A stretch of DNA of 64,000 bases, taken from contig NZ_JACKUK010000012.1 of the NCBI RefSeq assembly GCF_025822765.1, positions 62,001-126,000 of the forward strand, given 5' to 3'. A model generated the notes under the pieces. It did no database searches, was not told the origin of the DNA, and saw only the letters and a list, made by a program, of their open reading frames with translations. The position numbers were made by a program, and so were the translations under genes. The stretch's first letter is position 1. Each line of letters opens with the position of its first letter. Positions 1-8,324 of this stretch are shown piece after piece. Origin of the DNA: Mycobacterium barrassiae (GTDB lineage: Bacteria > Actinomycetota > Actinomycetes > Mycobacteriales > Mycobacteriaceae).

Positions 1-33
1 ACATGAATTGGGAATCGGCCTGACGTAGATACG

Positions 34-93
34 GCGAGCAGACACAAACTCCCCCAATTCGTCGGCGTGTCGGGGACTTTTACGTCTGCTCGC
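34..93. repeat. Dispersed palindromic repeat, copy A (terminator-like)
   Basis: The ends are a perfect 10-bp inverted repeat (GCGAGCAGAC / GTCTGCTCGC). Further in, an imperfect pairing brings a C-run against a G-run. The central segment GGCGTGTCGGGG is shared with copy B at 6304-6362. The element lies just past the stop codon of the minus-strand monooxygenase at 108, so it probably works as a hairpin terminator and belongs to an intergenic repeat family of this genome. Confidence 0.7.
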
Positions 94-107
94 GAAGAAA
101 AAGGGAC

Positions 108-2033
108 CTAGCGGATCACGAAATCGTCGGGATTGGGTTCGCGGGTCCAACTCCAGTAATCGACGAGACGCCATGGGCTGAGCGTGTGGATTTCGCCGAA
201 GCTGTTCTTGAAGAACGAATGCTTGATGGTCGGCTGCGACCACACCATCCGGCTCATCTCCTCCTGGCTGCGCTGGTGCCAGTCCGTCGTCTTCTCGACG
301 GTCGGCTCCATCGTCGAATGCCCACCCTCGATGAGGTACTCGAGACACTGTGTGATGTAACGCATCTGGCATTCGGAGTGAAAGATCAGGCTGCCGCCGC
401 TGGCCAGCCAGGTACCGGGGCCGTTCATGCAGAAGAAGTTCGGGTAGTCGGGAATCGTGATGCCCAGATACGCCGACGGCCGCTCGCCCCAGCGCTCGCT
501 GAGGATCTCTTTACCCCGACCGCGAATCGTCATGGGCCACAACATCTTGGTGTGCTCGAAACCGGTGGCGTACACGATGACGTCGGCCGGATACCTGGTG
601 CCGTCCTCGGTGACCACGGCGTCGGCTTCGATGTGATCGATGCCGGTGCGTACAAGTTCGACGTTGTCACGGGTCAACGTCTTCAGCCAGCTGCCGTTGT
701 CCTGCAGGGTGCGCTTGCCGGTCGCCGGATAGTCGGGCACCACCTTGGCCCGCAGGTCGGCATCGTCGCCGACCTGACTGGTGATCCACTCGGTGAACAT
801 GATCCGCGTGATCTCGTTGATCTCGCTGACGGCCTTCTGCTGGTCGGGATAGTCGGGGTCGACGCGGGCGGCATCCAGGCCCTTGTCGCACCCCGGCCAG
901 AACAGCAGGAAGCGATACCACCGCCCGTAGAACGGAAGGTGCCGCAGCGCCCACTGCACGCCGGGTCCGACCTTCTCGTGGTAGTTCGGATTCGGGAACA
1001 TCCACTGCGCCGTGCGCTGAAATACGGTGAGATGGTTGACATCCGGCGCTATCGCCGGTGCGATCTGGAATCCGCTGGCGCCCGCACCGATCATCGCGAC
1101 GTTCTTGCCGTGCAGGTCCACGGAGTGGTCCCACTGGCTGGAATGGAACGCGGGGCCCGCGAAATCCTGCTGCCCGTCGATCTGCGGCACATGTGGCCGG
1201 TCGAGTTGTCCGACGGCGCTGATCACCGCGCGGGCCGTGAGCGTCGTCGTCTTACCACTGCGGTCGCGCGCATAGACCGACCACGTCGACGTCGCGTCAT
1301 CCCACGCCGCCTCGGTGACCTCGGTCTCCCACAGCACGTGCCGACCGACGTCGTACTTGTCCATCACGCCCTGGAAATACGCTTGCAGCTCGGGCTGCTC
1401 GGCGAAGAAGTGCGTCCAGTGATCGGTCGGCTCGAAGCTGTAGCAGTAGAAGTGATTTCCGACGTCGACGCGGGCGCCGGGATAACTGTTCTGGTACCAC
1501 GTGCCGCCGACGCCTGCGTTCTTCTCGACGATCGTGAACGGGATGCCGGCTTCCTTGAGCCGGATCCCCGCGAGCAGTCCGGATTCACCGCATCCGATCA
1601 CGACGACCGGGAAGTCCTCGCGGGCGGACTGGGCGACGGCGCCAGTCGCCCTGGCGTCGCGGCCGTCGAGTTCCATCTCCTCGAGCACCATCGGCACGTA
1701 CTCGGCCGGTACCGGTTCGCACACCAGCCACTGCATCATCTCGTGCAGCAACTCCGGGCTGACGGGTTCGGGTTCCGGGCAGCCCCGGTCCCGGTAATCC
1801 GCGATGACCTCGAGCGCGATCTTACGGACCGCGGACTTGTCCTCTTCGGACATGTAACCCTGCACCTCGTTGAGGAACAGGCCCGCCGGCTTCAGGTCGC
1901 CACGGATCAGTTCGGGGTCTCCCGACATGTGCACCAGCGACAGCATCAGTGTGGGAATGCTGACGTCGAGCAACGCCTCGGCTATCTCGTCGTCCGTCGT
2001 CGTAAACGGTTGCCCGGCATGTGGGTTTCGCAC
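108..2033 (-). CDS. Baeyer-Villiger monooxygenase, HAPMO-like (641 aa)
   Basis: Predicted FAD- and NADPH-dependent Baeyer-Villiger monooxygenase that inserts oxygen next to a ketone to give an ester or lactone. It has an FAD Rossmann motif GCGESG at about 147-152, the Baeyer-Villiger fingerprint FxGxxxHxxxWD (FAGPAFHSSQWD) and a second nucleotide-binding motif GAGASG. An N-terminal extension of about 140 residues and the 641-aa length resemble 4-hydroxyacetophenone monooxygenase rather than the shorter cyclohexanone type. Translation appears to start at GTG 2033. It is divergent from the CYP124 gene, which suggests a shared role in lipid, steroid or ketone oxidation. The substrate cannot be told from sequence. 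Confidence 0.88.
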   Translation of the reverse strand: MRNPHAGQPFTTTDDEIAEALLDVSIPTLMLSLVHMSGDPELIRGDLKPAGLFLNEVQGYMSEEDKSAVRKIALEVIADYRDRGCPEPEPVSPELLHEMMQWLVCEPVPAEYVPMVLEEMELDGRDARATGAVAQSAREDFPVVVIGCGESGLLAGIRLKEAGIPFTIVEKNAGVGGTWYQNSYPGARVDVGNHFYCYSFEPTDHWTHFFAEQPELQAYFQGVMDKYDVGRHVLWETEVTEAAWDDATSTWSVYARDRSGKTTTLTARAVISAVGQLDRPHVPQIDGQQDFAGPAFHSSQWDHSVDLHGKNVAMIGAGASGFQIAPAIAPDVNHLTVFQRTAQWMFPNPNYHEKVGPGVQWALRHLPFYGRWYRFLLFWPGCDKGLDAARVDPDYPDQQKAVSEINEITRIMFTEWITSQVGDDADLRAKVVPDYPATGKRTLQDNGSWLKTLTRDNVELVRTGIDHIEADAVVTEDGTRYPADVIVYATGFEHTKMLWPMTIRGRGKEILSERWGERPSAYLGITIPDYPNFFCMNGPGTWLASGGSLIFHSECQMRYITQCLEYLIEGGHSTMEPTVEKTTDWHQRSQEEMSRMVWSQPTIKHSFFKNSFGEIHTLSPWRLVDYWSWTREPNPDDFVIR

Positions 2034-2145
2034 CTAAAAGTGCTATCACGGTTACCCCGCGGGCTGGGGCCACATCAGCAGATACAGCGGCGCCAAACAC
2101 GGCATTTTGGCCACTTTTGGACCCGCTCGGCCTACCCTCCACGAC

Positions 2146-3429
2146 GTGGGCATTGCGACGCGCGTGAACGGTACCGCTCCCCCGAATGTGCCGCTGTCGG
2201 ACATCGACCTCGGCGACTGGAAATTCTGGGTGCTGGACGACGACCTGCGTGACGGCGCGTTCGCCACGCTCCGGCGCGAAGCGCCCGTCTCGTTCCATGA
2301 GCCTCTGGAGTCGCCCGGCGTCGAGCCCGGTCCCGGACATTGGGCCCTGACCCGGTTTGACGACGTGCATTTCGCCAGCCGCCATCCACACATCTTCAGT
2401 TCCAGTCCCGGCATCACCATCAACGACGCCAACCCCGAGGTGTCGGAGTTCTTCGGCTCGATGATCGCGATGGACGATCCCAAGCATCTGCGGCTGCGCA
2501 ACATCGTCAGCAGGGCGTTCACCCCTCGCGTCGTCGCCCGCACCGAGGAATCGGTGCGGGACCGCGCACGCCGCCTCGTCGAAACGATGATCGCCGAGCA
2601 CCCCGACGGCCGAGGTGAAGTGGTGGCGGAGCTCGCCGGGCCACTACCGCTGCAGGTCATCTGCGACATGATGGGCCTCCCCGAAGAAGACCATCAGCAG
2701 ATCTTCCACTGGACCAACGTGATCCTCGGGTTCGGCGACAAGGACATCGCCCAGGATTACGAGGAGTTCGTCAAGGTCGCGATGGATATCGGCGCCTACG
2801 CCACCGCACATGCCGAGGACCGGCGGGCCAATCCGCAGGAGGACCTGACGACCGCGCTGGTCCAGGCCGAAGTCGACGGTGAGCGGCTGACATCGGCCGA
2901 GATCGCCTCGTTCTTCATCCTGCTGGTGGTCGCCGGCAACGAGACCACCCGCAATGCGATCAGCCACGGTGTCCTCGCGTTGACCCGCTACCCGGAGGAA
3001 CGCGCGAAATGGTGGGCGGACTACGCGGCGCTGGCGCCCACCGCGGTCGAGGAGATCGTGCGGTGGGCCGCTCCCGTCATCTACATGCGTCGCACGCTGA
3101 CCGAGGACTGCGAGCTGAGCGGCACCAAGATGGCGGCGGGCGATAAGGTCAGTCTTTGGTACTGCTCAGCCAACCGCGATGAGGACAAGTTCGCCGATCC
3201 GTGGACGTTCGACCTCGCCCGCAACCCCAACCCGCACGCCGGCTTCGGCGGCGGCGGGGCGCACTTCTGCCTGGGCGCCAACCTGGCGCGGCGCGAGATC
3301 AGCGTCGTCTTCGAAGAGCTGCATCGCCAGATCCCCGACATCGAGGCGACCGAGGAGCCCAGCAGGCTGTTGTCGCCGTTCATTCACGGCATCAAACGCC
3401 TGCCGGTGGCCTGGACGCCGCCGAGCTGA
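2146..3429 (+). CDS. cyp124: Cytochrome P450 CYP124-type, methyl-branched lipid omega-hydroxylase
   Basis: Heme-thiolate monooxygenase of the CYP124/125/142 group. The I-helix motif AGNETT and the heme loop FGGGGAHFCLG are present, with Cys375 as the axial ligand. The sequence closely follows what I remember of M. tuberculosis CYP124 (Rv2266), including the N-terminal IATRVNGT stretch. From GTG 2146 the product is 427 aa, the length of that protein, so this start is preferred over an in-frame TTG at 2107. CYP124 hydroxylates the terminal carbon of methyl-branched lipids and cholesterol side chains using ferredoxin. It is divergent from a Baeyer-Villiger monooxygenase. No KstR-type operator is visible in the shared upstream region. 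Confidence 0.9.
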   Translation: MGIATRVNGTAPPNVPLSDIDLGDWKFWVLDDDLRDGAFATLRREAPVSFHEPLESPGVEPGPGHWALTRFDDVHFASRHPHIFSSSPGITINDANPEVSEFFGSMIAMDDPKHLRLRNIVSRAFTPRVVARTEESVRDRARRLVETMIAEHPDGRGEVVAELAGPLPLQVICDMMGLPEEDHQQIFHWTNVILGFGDKDIAQDYEEFVKVAMDIGAYATAHAEDRRANPQEDLTTALVQAEVDGERLTSAEIASFFILLVVAGNETTRNAISHGVLALTRYPEERAKWWADYAALAPTAVEEIVRWAAPVIYMRRTLTEDCELSGTKMAAGDKVSLWYCSANRDEDKFADPWTFDLARNPNPHAGFGGGGAHFCLGANLARREISVVFEELHRQIPDIEATEEPSRLLSPFIHGIKRLPVAWTPPS

Positions 3430-3432
3430 CAG

Positions 3433-4134
3433 CTACCGGGCGCCGACCAGGTTGGCCAGCGCCGCGATCGGGGTGTCGTCGAGGTGCTGGCAGAGGTCGA
3501 GCGCATCCTCGAAGACCTGGTGCGCCCCGGCGTCGTCGAGTTCGCACTTGGAGACTCCACCGGACAGCAGGGCGATGGTGACGACGTCTGCCCGCTTGCA
3601 CGCTTCGACATCCCACACCGCGTCACCGACGAAGACGGCGTGCGCGGGCTCCACGCCGGCCCGCTCGAGCGCGACGTTGATGATGTCGGGGCGAGGCTTG
3701 GCGGTGTCGACGTCCTCCGACGACGTCATCGCCGAGACCAGGTGATCGCAATCCAGCACCTCACGCAGTATGGCGAGCTCGTCGTCGGGCGCCGAGGTGG
3801 CCAAAACGACCTGCACGCCTAGCTTTTCGACCGCCTCCAGGAGCCCACGTGCACCGGGCAGCGGACGCAGCAGCGACGCGTTCTCCTTGTAGTACTTGGA
3901 GTGCAGATCTTTGGCCTGGGTCCTGACGTCGTCATCGGCACCCTCGGTGAGGGTCTTGACCAGAGTGGTGCCGTCCATGCCTATCGAGCGGTGGATTCGC
4001 CACGCGTCGACCGGCATCCCGACATCGGCGAACGCTCGGCACCACGCGTGGACGTGCAGATAATTCGAGTCGACCAGGGTGCCGTCGATGTCAAACAGCA
4101 CCGCCGCGGCGGTACTGCGCCGACGGCGTTTCAC
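3433..4134 (-). CDS. HAD-superfamily hydrolase (phosphatase/phosphomutase type)
   Basis: A 233-aa haloacid-dehalogenase-fold protein. Motif I is FDIDGTLVDS near the N-terminus, with the nucleophile and acid/base aspartates. A helical cap follows (HAWCRAFADVGMPV), then motif II around ATSAPDD and motifs III/IV around KPRPD and FVGDAVWD. This is the phosphoglycolate phosphatase / beta-phosphoglucomutase branch; the natural phosphoester is unknown. Its start overlaps the stop of the upstream membrane-anchored gene by 4 bp (ATGA), so the two are translationally coupled. The 3' end nearly abuts the convergent cyp124 gene, with only 3 bp between stop codons. Confidence 0.85.
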   Translation of the reverse strand: MKRRRRSTAAAVLFDIDGTLVDSNYLHVHAWCRAFADVGMPVDAWRIHRSIGMDGTTLVKTLTEGADDDVRTQAKDLHSKYYKENASLLRPLPGARGLLEAVEKLGVQVVLATSAPDDELAILREVLDCDHLVSAMTSSEDVDTAKPRPDIINVALERAGVEPAHAVFVGDAVWDVEACKRADVVTIALLSGGVSKCELDDAGAHQVFEDALDLCQHLDDTPIAALANLVGAR

Positions 4135-4571
4135 GAACGCTGGCGCTCGTGCGAGGAGGGCTGCTGCTGCGGCGCGGTGGTGGTGGTGTCCGTGCGCACC
4201 TCGTCCCCCTTGCCTGGCGCAGGTTCGCCCGTGCCGCCCTTCGGATCCAGCCGGTCGGCGCGTTCCCGTTGCGCGTCCAGTTCCTCGCGGGATGTGGTCA
4301 CTGCCTCGCGGTGGGCACGCGCCGTGTTCTCGAGGCGGGCGGCCTCCGCGGCCTTGGCCTCGGCTTCGGCCTGTGCGGCCCTCGCCTTGGCTGCGGTCTC
4401 TTCGGCGACGGCTTCGCGCTTCTCGAGATGTTCGCTGCGCTGGCCGATTTCATGGCGCAATCGCTCGGCTTCCGCCCGCCGGCGTGAGTTGCGCACGGCC
4501 CAGGCGACAATCGCGATCGCCACGATCACCGCGACGGCGACGATGATCCAGATCATGACATTGCGGTCCAT
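4131..4571 (-). CDS. Small membrane-anchored coiled-coil protein
   Basis: A 146-aa protein with one N-terminal transmembrane helix (about 6-27, WIIVAVAVIVAIAIVAWAV) followed by Arg and a long charged Ala/Glu/Arg-rich stretch (about 30-115) typical of a coiled coil. The tail is rich in Pro, Lys, Thr and Gln. The expected topology is a short outside N-terminus and a cytosolic coiled coil. No enzymatic motif is visible. It is the first gene of a two-gene unit with the HAD hydrolase (4-bp overlap), which might suggest a scaffold role. Function not recognised. Confidence 0.7.
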   Translation of the reverse strand: MDRNVMIWIIVAVAVIVAIAIVAWAVRNSRRRAEAERLRHEIGQRSEHLEKREAVAEETAAKARAAQAEAEAKAAEAARLENTARAHREAVTTSREELDAQRERADRLDPKGGTGEPAPGKGDEVRTDTTTTAPQQQPSSHERQRS

Positions 4572-4677
4572 CTCGACTCCTTCGTCTGTCTCCGGGTCAC
4601 GACGATTGACGAACCCGCCAATTCTGCGGGTGCCCGTCTACCGGCGCCTCTAAACAGACGTGGGGCCGCGACGACGG

Positions 4678-5091
4678 CTACTTGACGATCAGGGTGCCCT
4701 TCATCGACGGGTGGTAGACGCAGTAGAACGCGTACTCGCCCGGCTCCGTCGGGGCGGTGAAGCTGCCCTGTTCACCCCCGTCGACATGCACGTCGAATTG
4801 GCCTTCGGTCTGCGATGTCACCGAGTGCTCGGCGGAATCATCGTTCTTGACCGTGATCTGGGCTCCCGGTGCGACGGTGATGGGCTCGCCGAAGCTCATG
4901 TTCGCCATCGTGATCGTCGGGCCGGTAGTCTCCGCGCCGGCGGTGGTGGTTTCGCTGGTGTTTTCAGGGCTGGCCGTCGCGGTCGCAGTGCCGGTATCGC
5001 CCTCGGTGGTGGTGTAACTGGATTCGCTGCCACACGCGGTGAGTCCGGCCGCCAGGCAAACTGCCGCGCACCACAGCAATATCTTCTTCAT
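4678..5091 (-). CDS. Cupredoxin (plastocyanin-like) lipoprotein
   Basis: A 137-aa exported blue-copper protein. A short signal peptide ends in the lipobox LTAC, so Cys20 should be lipidated. A Thr/Ser/Glu-rich spacer (about 21-57) leads to a cupredoxin domain with ligands His89, Cys124, His127 and Met130, the last three in the loop CVYHPSMKG. It would sit on the outer face of the membrane and carry electrons or bind copper. The full ligand set argues for a working metal site. No copper-transport gene is adjacent, so the redox partner is unknown. Confidence 0.85.
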   Translation of the reverse strand: MKKILLWCAAVCLAAGLTACGSESSYTTTEGDTGTATATASPENTSETTTAGAETTGPTITMANMSFGEPITVAPGAQITVKNDDSAEHSVTSQTEGQFDVHVDGGEQGSFTAPTEPGEYAFYCVYHPSMKGTLIVK

Positions 5092-5167
5092 CGCGTCCCC
5101 TCACGCTCTCCCCTGGACACGATTATCGGCCGGTTGGAGTTCAACCGGACGCTTTCGGCACTGCGCC

Positions 5168-5563
5168 TCAGATCGTTGCGGTGACTGGCCCGACAGGCGT
5201 GCACACCGGCTGCGGCGGATTTCCGGTGTTGGCGCATCCCCGGCCGGTCGACACATACGTGGCGCCAGGGCGGTACGGCGCGTAGAAGACCTGAGCCGCC
5301 AGAACCCCGTTGTTCTGCTGGCACTTGGGCGCCTCGGGGCTGCCCTCGAGTTGGAGGCAGGCCACCGACAGGTAGGCAACGGAACGCTGGCATGCGCCCG
5401 GCGAAACGGTTGCGGTGACCATCTCGGTCCCCGAGATCGACACGACCTGCGGCGGCGTCAGGTTGAAGGTGCAGGTGGGCGGGGGTTCGGCAACGGCGAT
5501 GGCGGTCGTTGCGGCGACGGGCAGCGTCGCTGCGGCGGTGAGGAGCATCAACGACCTGAGCAT
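5168..5563 (-). CDS. Small secreted Cys-containing protein, unknown function
   Basis: About 131 aa with an N-terminal signal peptide (hydrophobic stretch LMLLTAAATLPVAATTAIAVA) and predicted cleavage just after VAEP. The mature part is rich in Pro, Val and Thr and has five cysteines (Cys in PTCTF, GACQ, VACL, PKCQ, RGCA) plus a last one near the C-terminus, consistent with disulfides. The start is taken as ATG 5563. An upstream GTG at 5581 would overlap the previous gene's stop (GTGA) and add six residues, and coupling makes it a real alternative. No family was recognised. Confidence 0.65.
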   Translation of the reverse strand: MLRSLMLLTAAATLPVAATTAIAVAEPPPTCTFNLTPPQVVSISGTEMVTATVSPGACQRSVAYLSVACLQLEGSPEAPKCQQNNGVLAAQVFYAPYRPGATYVSTGRGCANTGNPPQPVCTPVGPVTATI

Positions 5564-5577
5564 TACTGGATCGTAGA

Positions 5578-6267
5578 TCACCGCAAGTGACGCTCATCGA
5601 TGATGAACAGAACAAGTGTCACTGCAAGCAATGCGGCAGGCAGCCAGATCGCATGCACGCCCCAGGCCATGGTGGCCACCGACCCGGTGACCGCACCCGC
5701 CGTGAACACGACGATCAATGCGCCGTACACGCTGAAGGCCCGCCGCGACTCGTCGCTCTTACCGACGAACGCGTCGTACCCGGACTCCATGAACCGCATC
5801 AGGTTGCCGGTGGTCGCGACGGGCAGATAGGCGAGGTCGCCGATGTTGCGGAACAGGCCGATCTGCATGGCCGCCAGAAACGAGATCGGCACCGTCACAT
5901 AGCTGTGAGGCACGGACGCGGGGATGAATCCGATGATGCCCAGTGCGGTGGCCTGCACGGCCATGGTCCAGCGCAGTGCGTGCGGGACAAACCGCTCGGC
6001 GCGACCGGATTTGATGTGTGATGCGAGCGCCATCCCCGTGATGAACGCCAGCAGCGGCCAGACATGGGCCAGTGCCGCGCTCCACTTGCCCTCCGACGAG
6101 TCGATGGCGAAGAAGATCACGTTGGCGGTCTGGACATTGGCGAACACGCCACCGCGGGCGAGGTAGGTGTGCGCGTCGAGAAATCCGTTGGCCATGGTGA
6201 GCAGCAGCGCGAACCAGAGGGTCCGCGTTCGCTCGATGTCCGGCGGGCCGGTCGGCACGACACCCAT
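5578..6267 (-). CDS. DUF1275 (YoaK-family) membrane protein
   Basis: A 229-aa polytopic protein with about six hydrophobic segments. The family signature is seen in the early NGFLDAHTYL and the ANVQTANVIFFAI segment, typical of DUF1275/YoaK proteins. These are inner-membrane proteins of unknown, possibly transport-related function. The protein ends in a basic tail (DERHLR). It is followed by the small secreted protein with a 4-bp overlap if the GTG start of that gene is used, so the two probably form one transcript. A palindromic repeat (copy B) lies upstream at 6304-6362. Confidence 0.8.
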   Translation of the reverse strand: MGVVPTGPPDIERTRTLWFALLLTMANGFLDAHTYLARGGVFANVQTANVIFFAIDSSEGKWSAALAHVWPLLAFITGMALASHIKSGRAERFVPHALRWTMAVQATALGIIGFIPASVPHSYVTVPISFLAAMQIGLFRNIGDLAYLPVATTGNLMRFMESGYDAFVGKSDESRRAFSVYGALIVVFTAGAVTGSVATMAWGVHAIWLPAALLAVTLVLFIIDERHLR

Positions 6268-6303
6268 GCGGACAAACTATCGGGGGCGCGCATCTAAACC
6301 GCC

Positions 6304-6362
6304 GCGAGCAGACGTGAAAATCCCCTATTTACGGCGTGTCCGGGGCGTTCGCGTCTTCTCGC
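6304..6362. repeat. Dispersed palindromic repeat, copy B (terminator-like)
   Basis: Same architecture and much of the same sequence as copy A at 34-93. The arms GCGAGCAGAC / GTCTTCTCGC pair with one mismatch, and the centre contains CGGCGTGTCCGGGG. Like copy A it sits just beyond the stop codon of a minus-strand gene, here the dienelactone hydrolase ending at 6383. Confidence 0.7.
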
Positions 6363-6382
6363 CGGGGAACTCGCTAAAAACG

Positions 6383-7294
6383 TCAGCCGACGTACTTGGT
6401 GAGCCAGTCCTGTACGCGGCGCCAAGCATTGGCGGCGGCGGTGGCGTTGTAGCGGTCGCCCGTGTCGTTGAAGAAGGCATGGTTGGCGTCGGGCTCGGTG
6501 ACCAGTTCGAACACTAGCCCCGCCTTCTCAAGCGCTGCCCGCGCTATCGGCTCGGTAGCGTTGACGCGCTGATCCTGCGCGGCGTAAATACCCAGCACCG
6601 CAACATCTTTGGAGCCTAAGAAGTCCGGGTTGTCCGGCGTCGGACCGTAGAACGGCACGGCGGCGGCCAGCCGCGGCTCACCGGACGCGAGTAACCGCCA
6701 GACGTAGCCGCCGCCCATGCAGAAGCCGACGGCAGCGACCTTCTTGTCCGGGACGCGGCGCTGCAGTTCGTCGATCCCCGACTTCAGGTCCGCGATGGCC
6801 TCCGCCGGCGGAATCTTGCCAAGGGCCGCGGTGGCCTCGGCAGGGTCGGCGAACGTGCCGGTGCCGCCCTGCGCCGACAAGAGATCGATCGCCAGCGCCG
6901 AGTAGCCGATGCCGGCGAAACGTCCGGCCACCGAACGGATGTAGTCGTTGAGTCCCTTGTTCTCGTGGATGACGAGTACGCCACCGCGCGGCTCCGCCGC
7001 TGGCGCCCAGGCGGCCTGCAATTCGCCGCGGGGCCCGGCCCAGGTGATCGGTTCTGTCGGGACGGTGTTCTCCGATCCCGGGGGCGGCGCGCTTGCGGTC
7101 GCGGGCTCGCTGGACGTGACCGGAGCCTCTGACGTCGGTTCCTTGTTCTCGCTGCACGCCGCGATCAGTGCGCTGGCGGCGGCGGTGCCGATCCCGAGCA
7201 GTGCCAGCCGGCGCAGGGCTTCGCGTCTCGACAGCAGCCCATCGACGTGATCAGTGGCGATTTCTTCGGCGATATAGCGCTGTAAGGGGGTCAC
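6383..7294 (-). CDS. Dienelactone-hydrolase-family lipoprotein
   Basis: A 303-aa exported alpha/beta hydrolase. The N-terminus has a cytosolic segment (about 1-20), a twin-arginine-like SRREALRR and a hydrophobic stretch ending in a lipobox (LIAAC), so it is probably a Tat- or Sec-exported lipoprotein. A Ser/Pro/Thr-rich linker follows. The hydrolase domain has the dienelactone-hydrolase nucleophile elbow GFCMGG (Cys), an Asp in AAQDQRV and a His in DANHAF, plus the HENKG segment near its start. It hydrolyses esters or lactones, substrate unknown. The start is GTG 7294. The gene is divergent from an SDR gene only 18 bp away. Confidence 0.85.
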   Translation of the reverse strand: MTPLQRYIAEEIATDHVDGLLSRREALRRLALLGIGTAAASALIAACSENKEPTSEAPVTSSEPATASAPPPGSENTVPTEPITWAGPRGELQAAWAPAAEPRGGVLVIHENKGLNDYIRSVAGRFAGIGYSALAIDLLSAQGGTGTFADPAEATAALGKIPPAEAIADLKSGIDELQRRVPDKKVAAVGFCMGGGYVWRLLASGEPRLAAAVPFYGPTPDNPDFLGSKDVAVLGIYAAQDQRVNATEPIARAALEKAGLVFELVTEPDANHAFFNDTGDRYNATAAANAWRRVQDWLTKYVG

Positions 7295-7312
7295 TTCGTC
7301 GAGTATGCACCT

Positions 7313-8230
7313 GTGGACTGGACCCCGGACCCGGATGCGCTGCGCGGTCGCGTAGCGGTGGTGGCGGGGGCGACACGTGGCGCCGGGCGCGGCATCGCAG
7401 CAGCGCTAGGCGAGGCCGGCGCGACGGTGATCTGCACCGGCCGCAGCAGCGTGTCCGGCAACGAGCGGTCCGACTACGACCGACCCGAAACCATTGAAGA
7501 GACCGCTGAACTCGTCACCCGACTGGGCGGCTCCGGCGTGGCGGTACAGGTCGACCATCTCGACATCGACGCGGTCGCCCGCCTGGCAGAGCGCATCCGT
7601 GACGACCAGGGCGCGATCGACATTCTCGTCAACGACATCTGGGGCGCGGAGGTCCTCAAGGGCGGCCCGCCGCTGTGGAACAGGCCCATCTGGGAACACG
7701 ACATCACCGTCGGCCTGCGCATCCTTCGGCTCGGCATCGACACCCACCTGATCACCTCCCACCGCCTGTTGCCGCTGTTGGTGCAGAAGCCCGGCGGTCT
7801 GGTCGTCGAAGTGACCGACGGGACAACGAGTTTCAACGATTGCAACTACCGGCTGTCGGTGTTCTACGACCTCGCGAAGACCGCGGTCAACCGGCTGGCC
7901 TTCAGCCAGGGCCACGAGTTGAAGCCGTTCGGTGCAGTCGCGGTGGCCGTCACGCCGGGTTGGCTGCGCTCGGAGATGATGCTCGACAACTGGGGCGTCA
8001 CCGAGGACAACTGGCACGACGCACTCGATCCGCGCCGGACGGACGGGCCGGTCGCGCCCCCGGGTTTCGCCGAATCGGAGACGCCGAGATACGTGGGGCG
8101 CGGGGTGGCCGCCATCGCCGCCGACCCTGACCGGTCGCGCTTCAACCAACAGTCAGTCACGTCTGCCGAGCTCGCGCGTGAGTACGGCTTCACCGACCTC
8201 GACGGCCGCCAGCCGGACGGTTGGGCGTAG
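7313..8230 (+). CDS. Short-chain dehydrogenase/reductase (SDR)
   Basis: A 305-aa NAD(P)-dependent oxidoreductase. Its cofactor motif TGxxxGxG is seen as AGATRGAGRGIA, and the active-site pair as YDLAK (YxxxK) preceded by a Thr/Ser-rich strand (TDGTTSF). The length slightly exceeds the usual 250 aa because of a C-terminal extension of about 50 residues. The start is GTG 7313. It leads a run with the amidohydrolase and the epoxide-hydrolase-fold gene, although a separate promoter is suspected inside its 3' flank. Substrate unknown. Confidence 0.85.
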   Translation: MDWTPDPDALRGRVAVVAGATRGAGRGIAAALGEAGATVICTGRSSVSGNERSDYDRPETIEETAELVTRLGGSGVAVQVDHLDIDAVARLAERIRDDQGAIDILVNDIWGAEVLKGGPPLWNRPIWEHDITVGLRILRLGIDTHLITSHRLLPLLVQKPGGLVVEVTDGTTSFNDCNYRLSVFYDLAKTAVNRLAFSQGHELKPFGAVAVAVTPGWLRSEMMLDNWGVTEDNWHDALDPRRTDGPVAPPGFAESETPRYVGRGVAAIAADPDRSRFNQQSVTSAELAREYGFTDLDGRQPDGWA

Positions 8231-8260
8231 GGATAGTCGCAGCTCAGCCACCATAGTAGA

Positions 8261-8318
8261 CAATATCGATAATCTGTTCACCAATATCGTTGACACCCGC
8301 GGGTCGGCACTGTTCTAT
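8261..8318 (+). promoter_or_regulatory. AT-rich promoter/operator region before amidohydrolase
   Basis: An AT-rich patch in otherwise GC-rich DNA. Two near-identical decamers, CAATATCGAT (8261) and CAATATCGTT (8282), lie 21 bp apart, two helical turns, which suggests a regulator binding side by side. A TTGACA -35 element follows at 8290-8295. A weak -10-like TTCTAT at 8313-8318 would place the start of transcription at the GTG of the next gene (8325), giving a leaderless mRNA. Confidence 0.45.
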
Positions 8319-8324
8319 GACGTG

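Noticed and set aside
2034-2145. KstR box between the monooxygenase and CYP124 genes
   Set aside because: No AAC-N2-GTT core is present.
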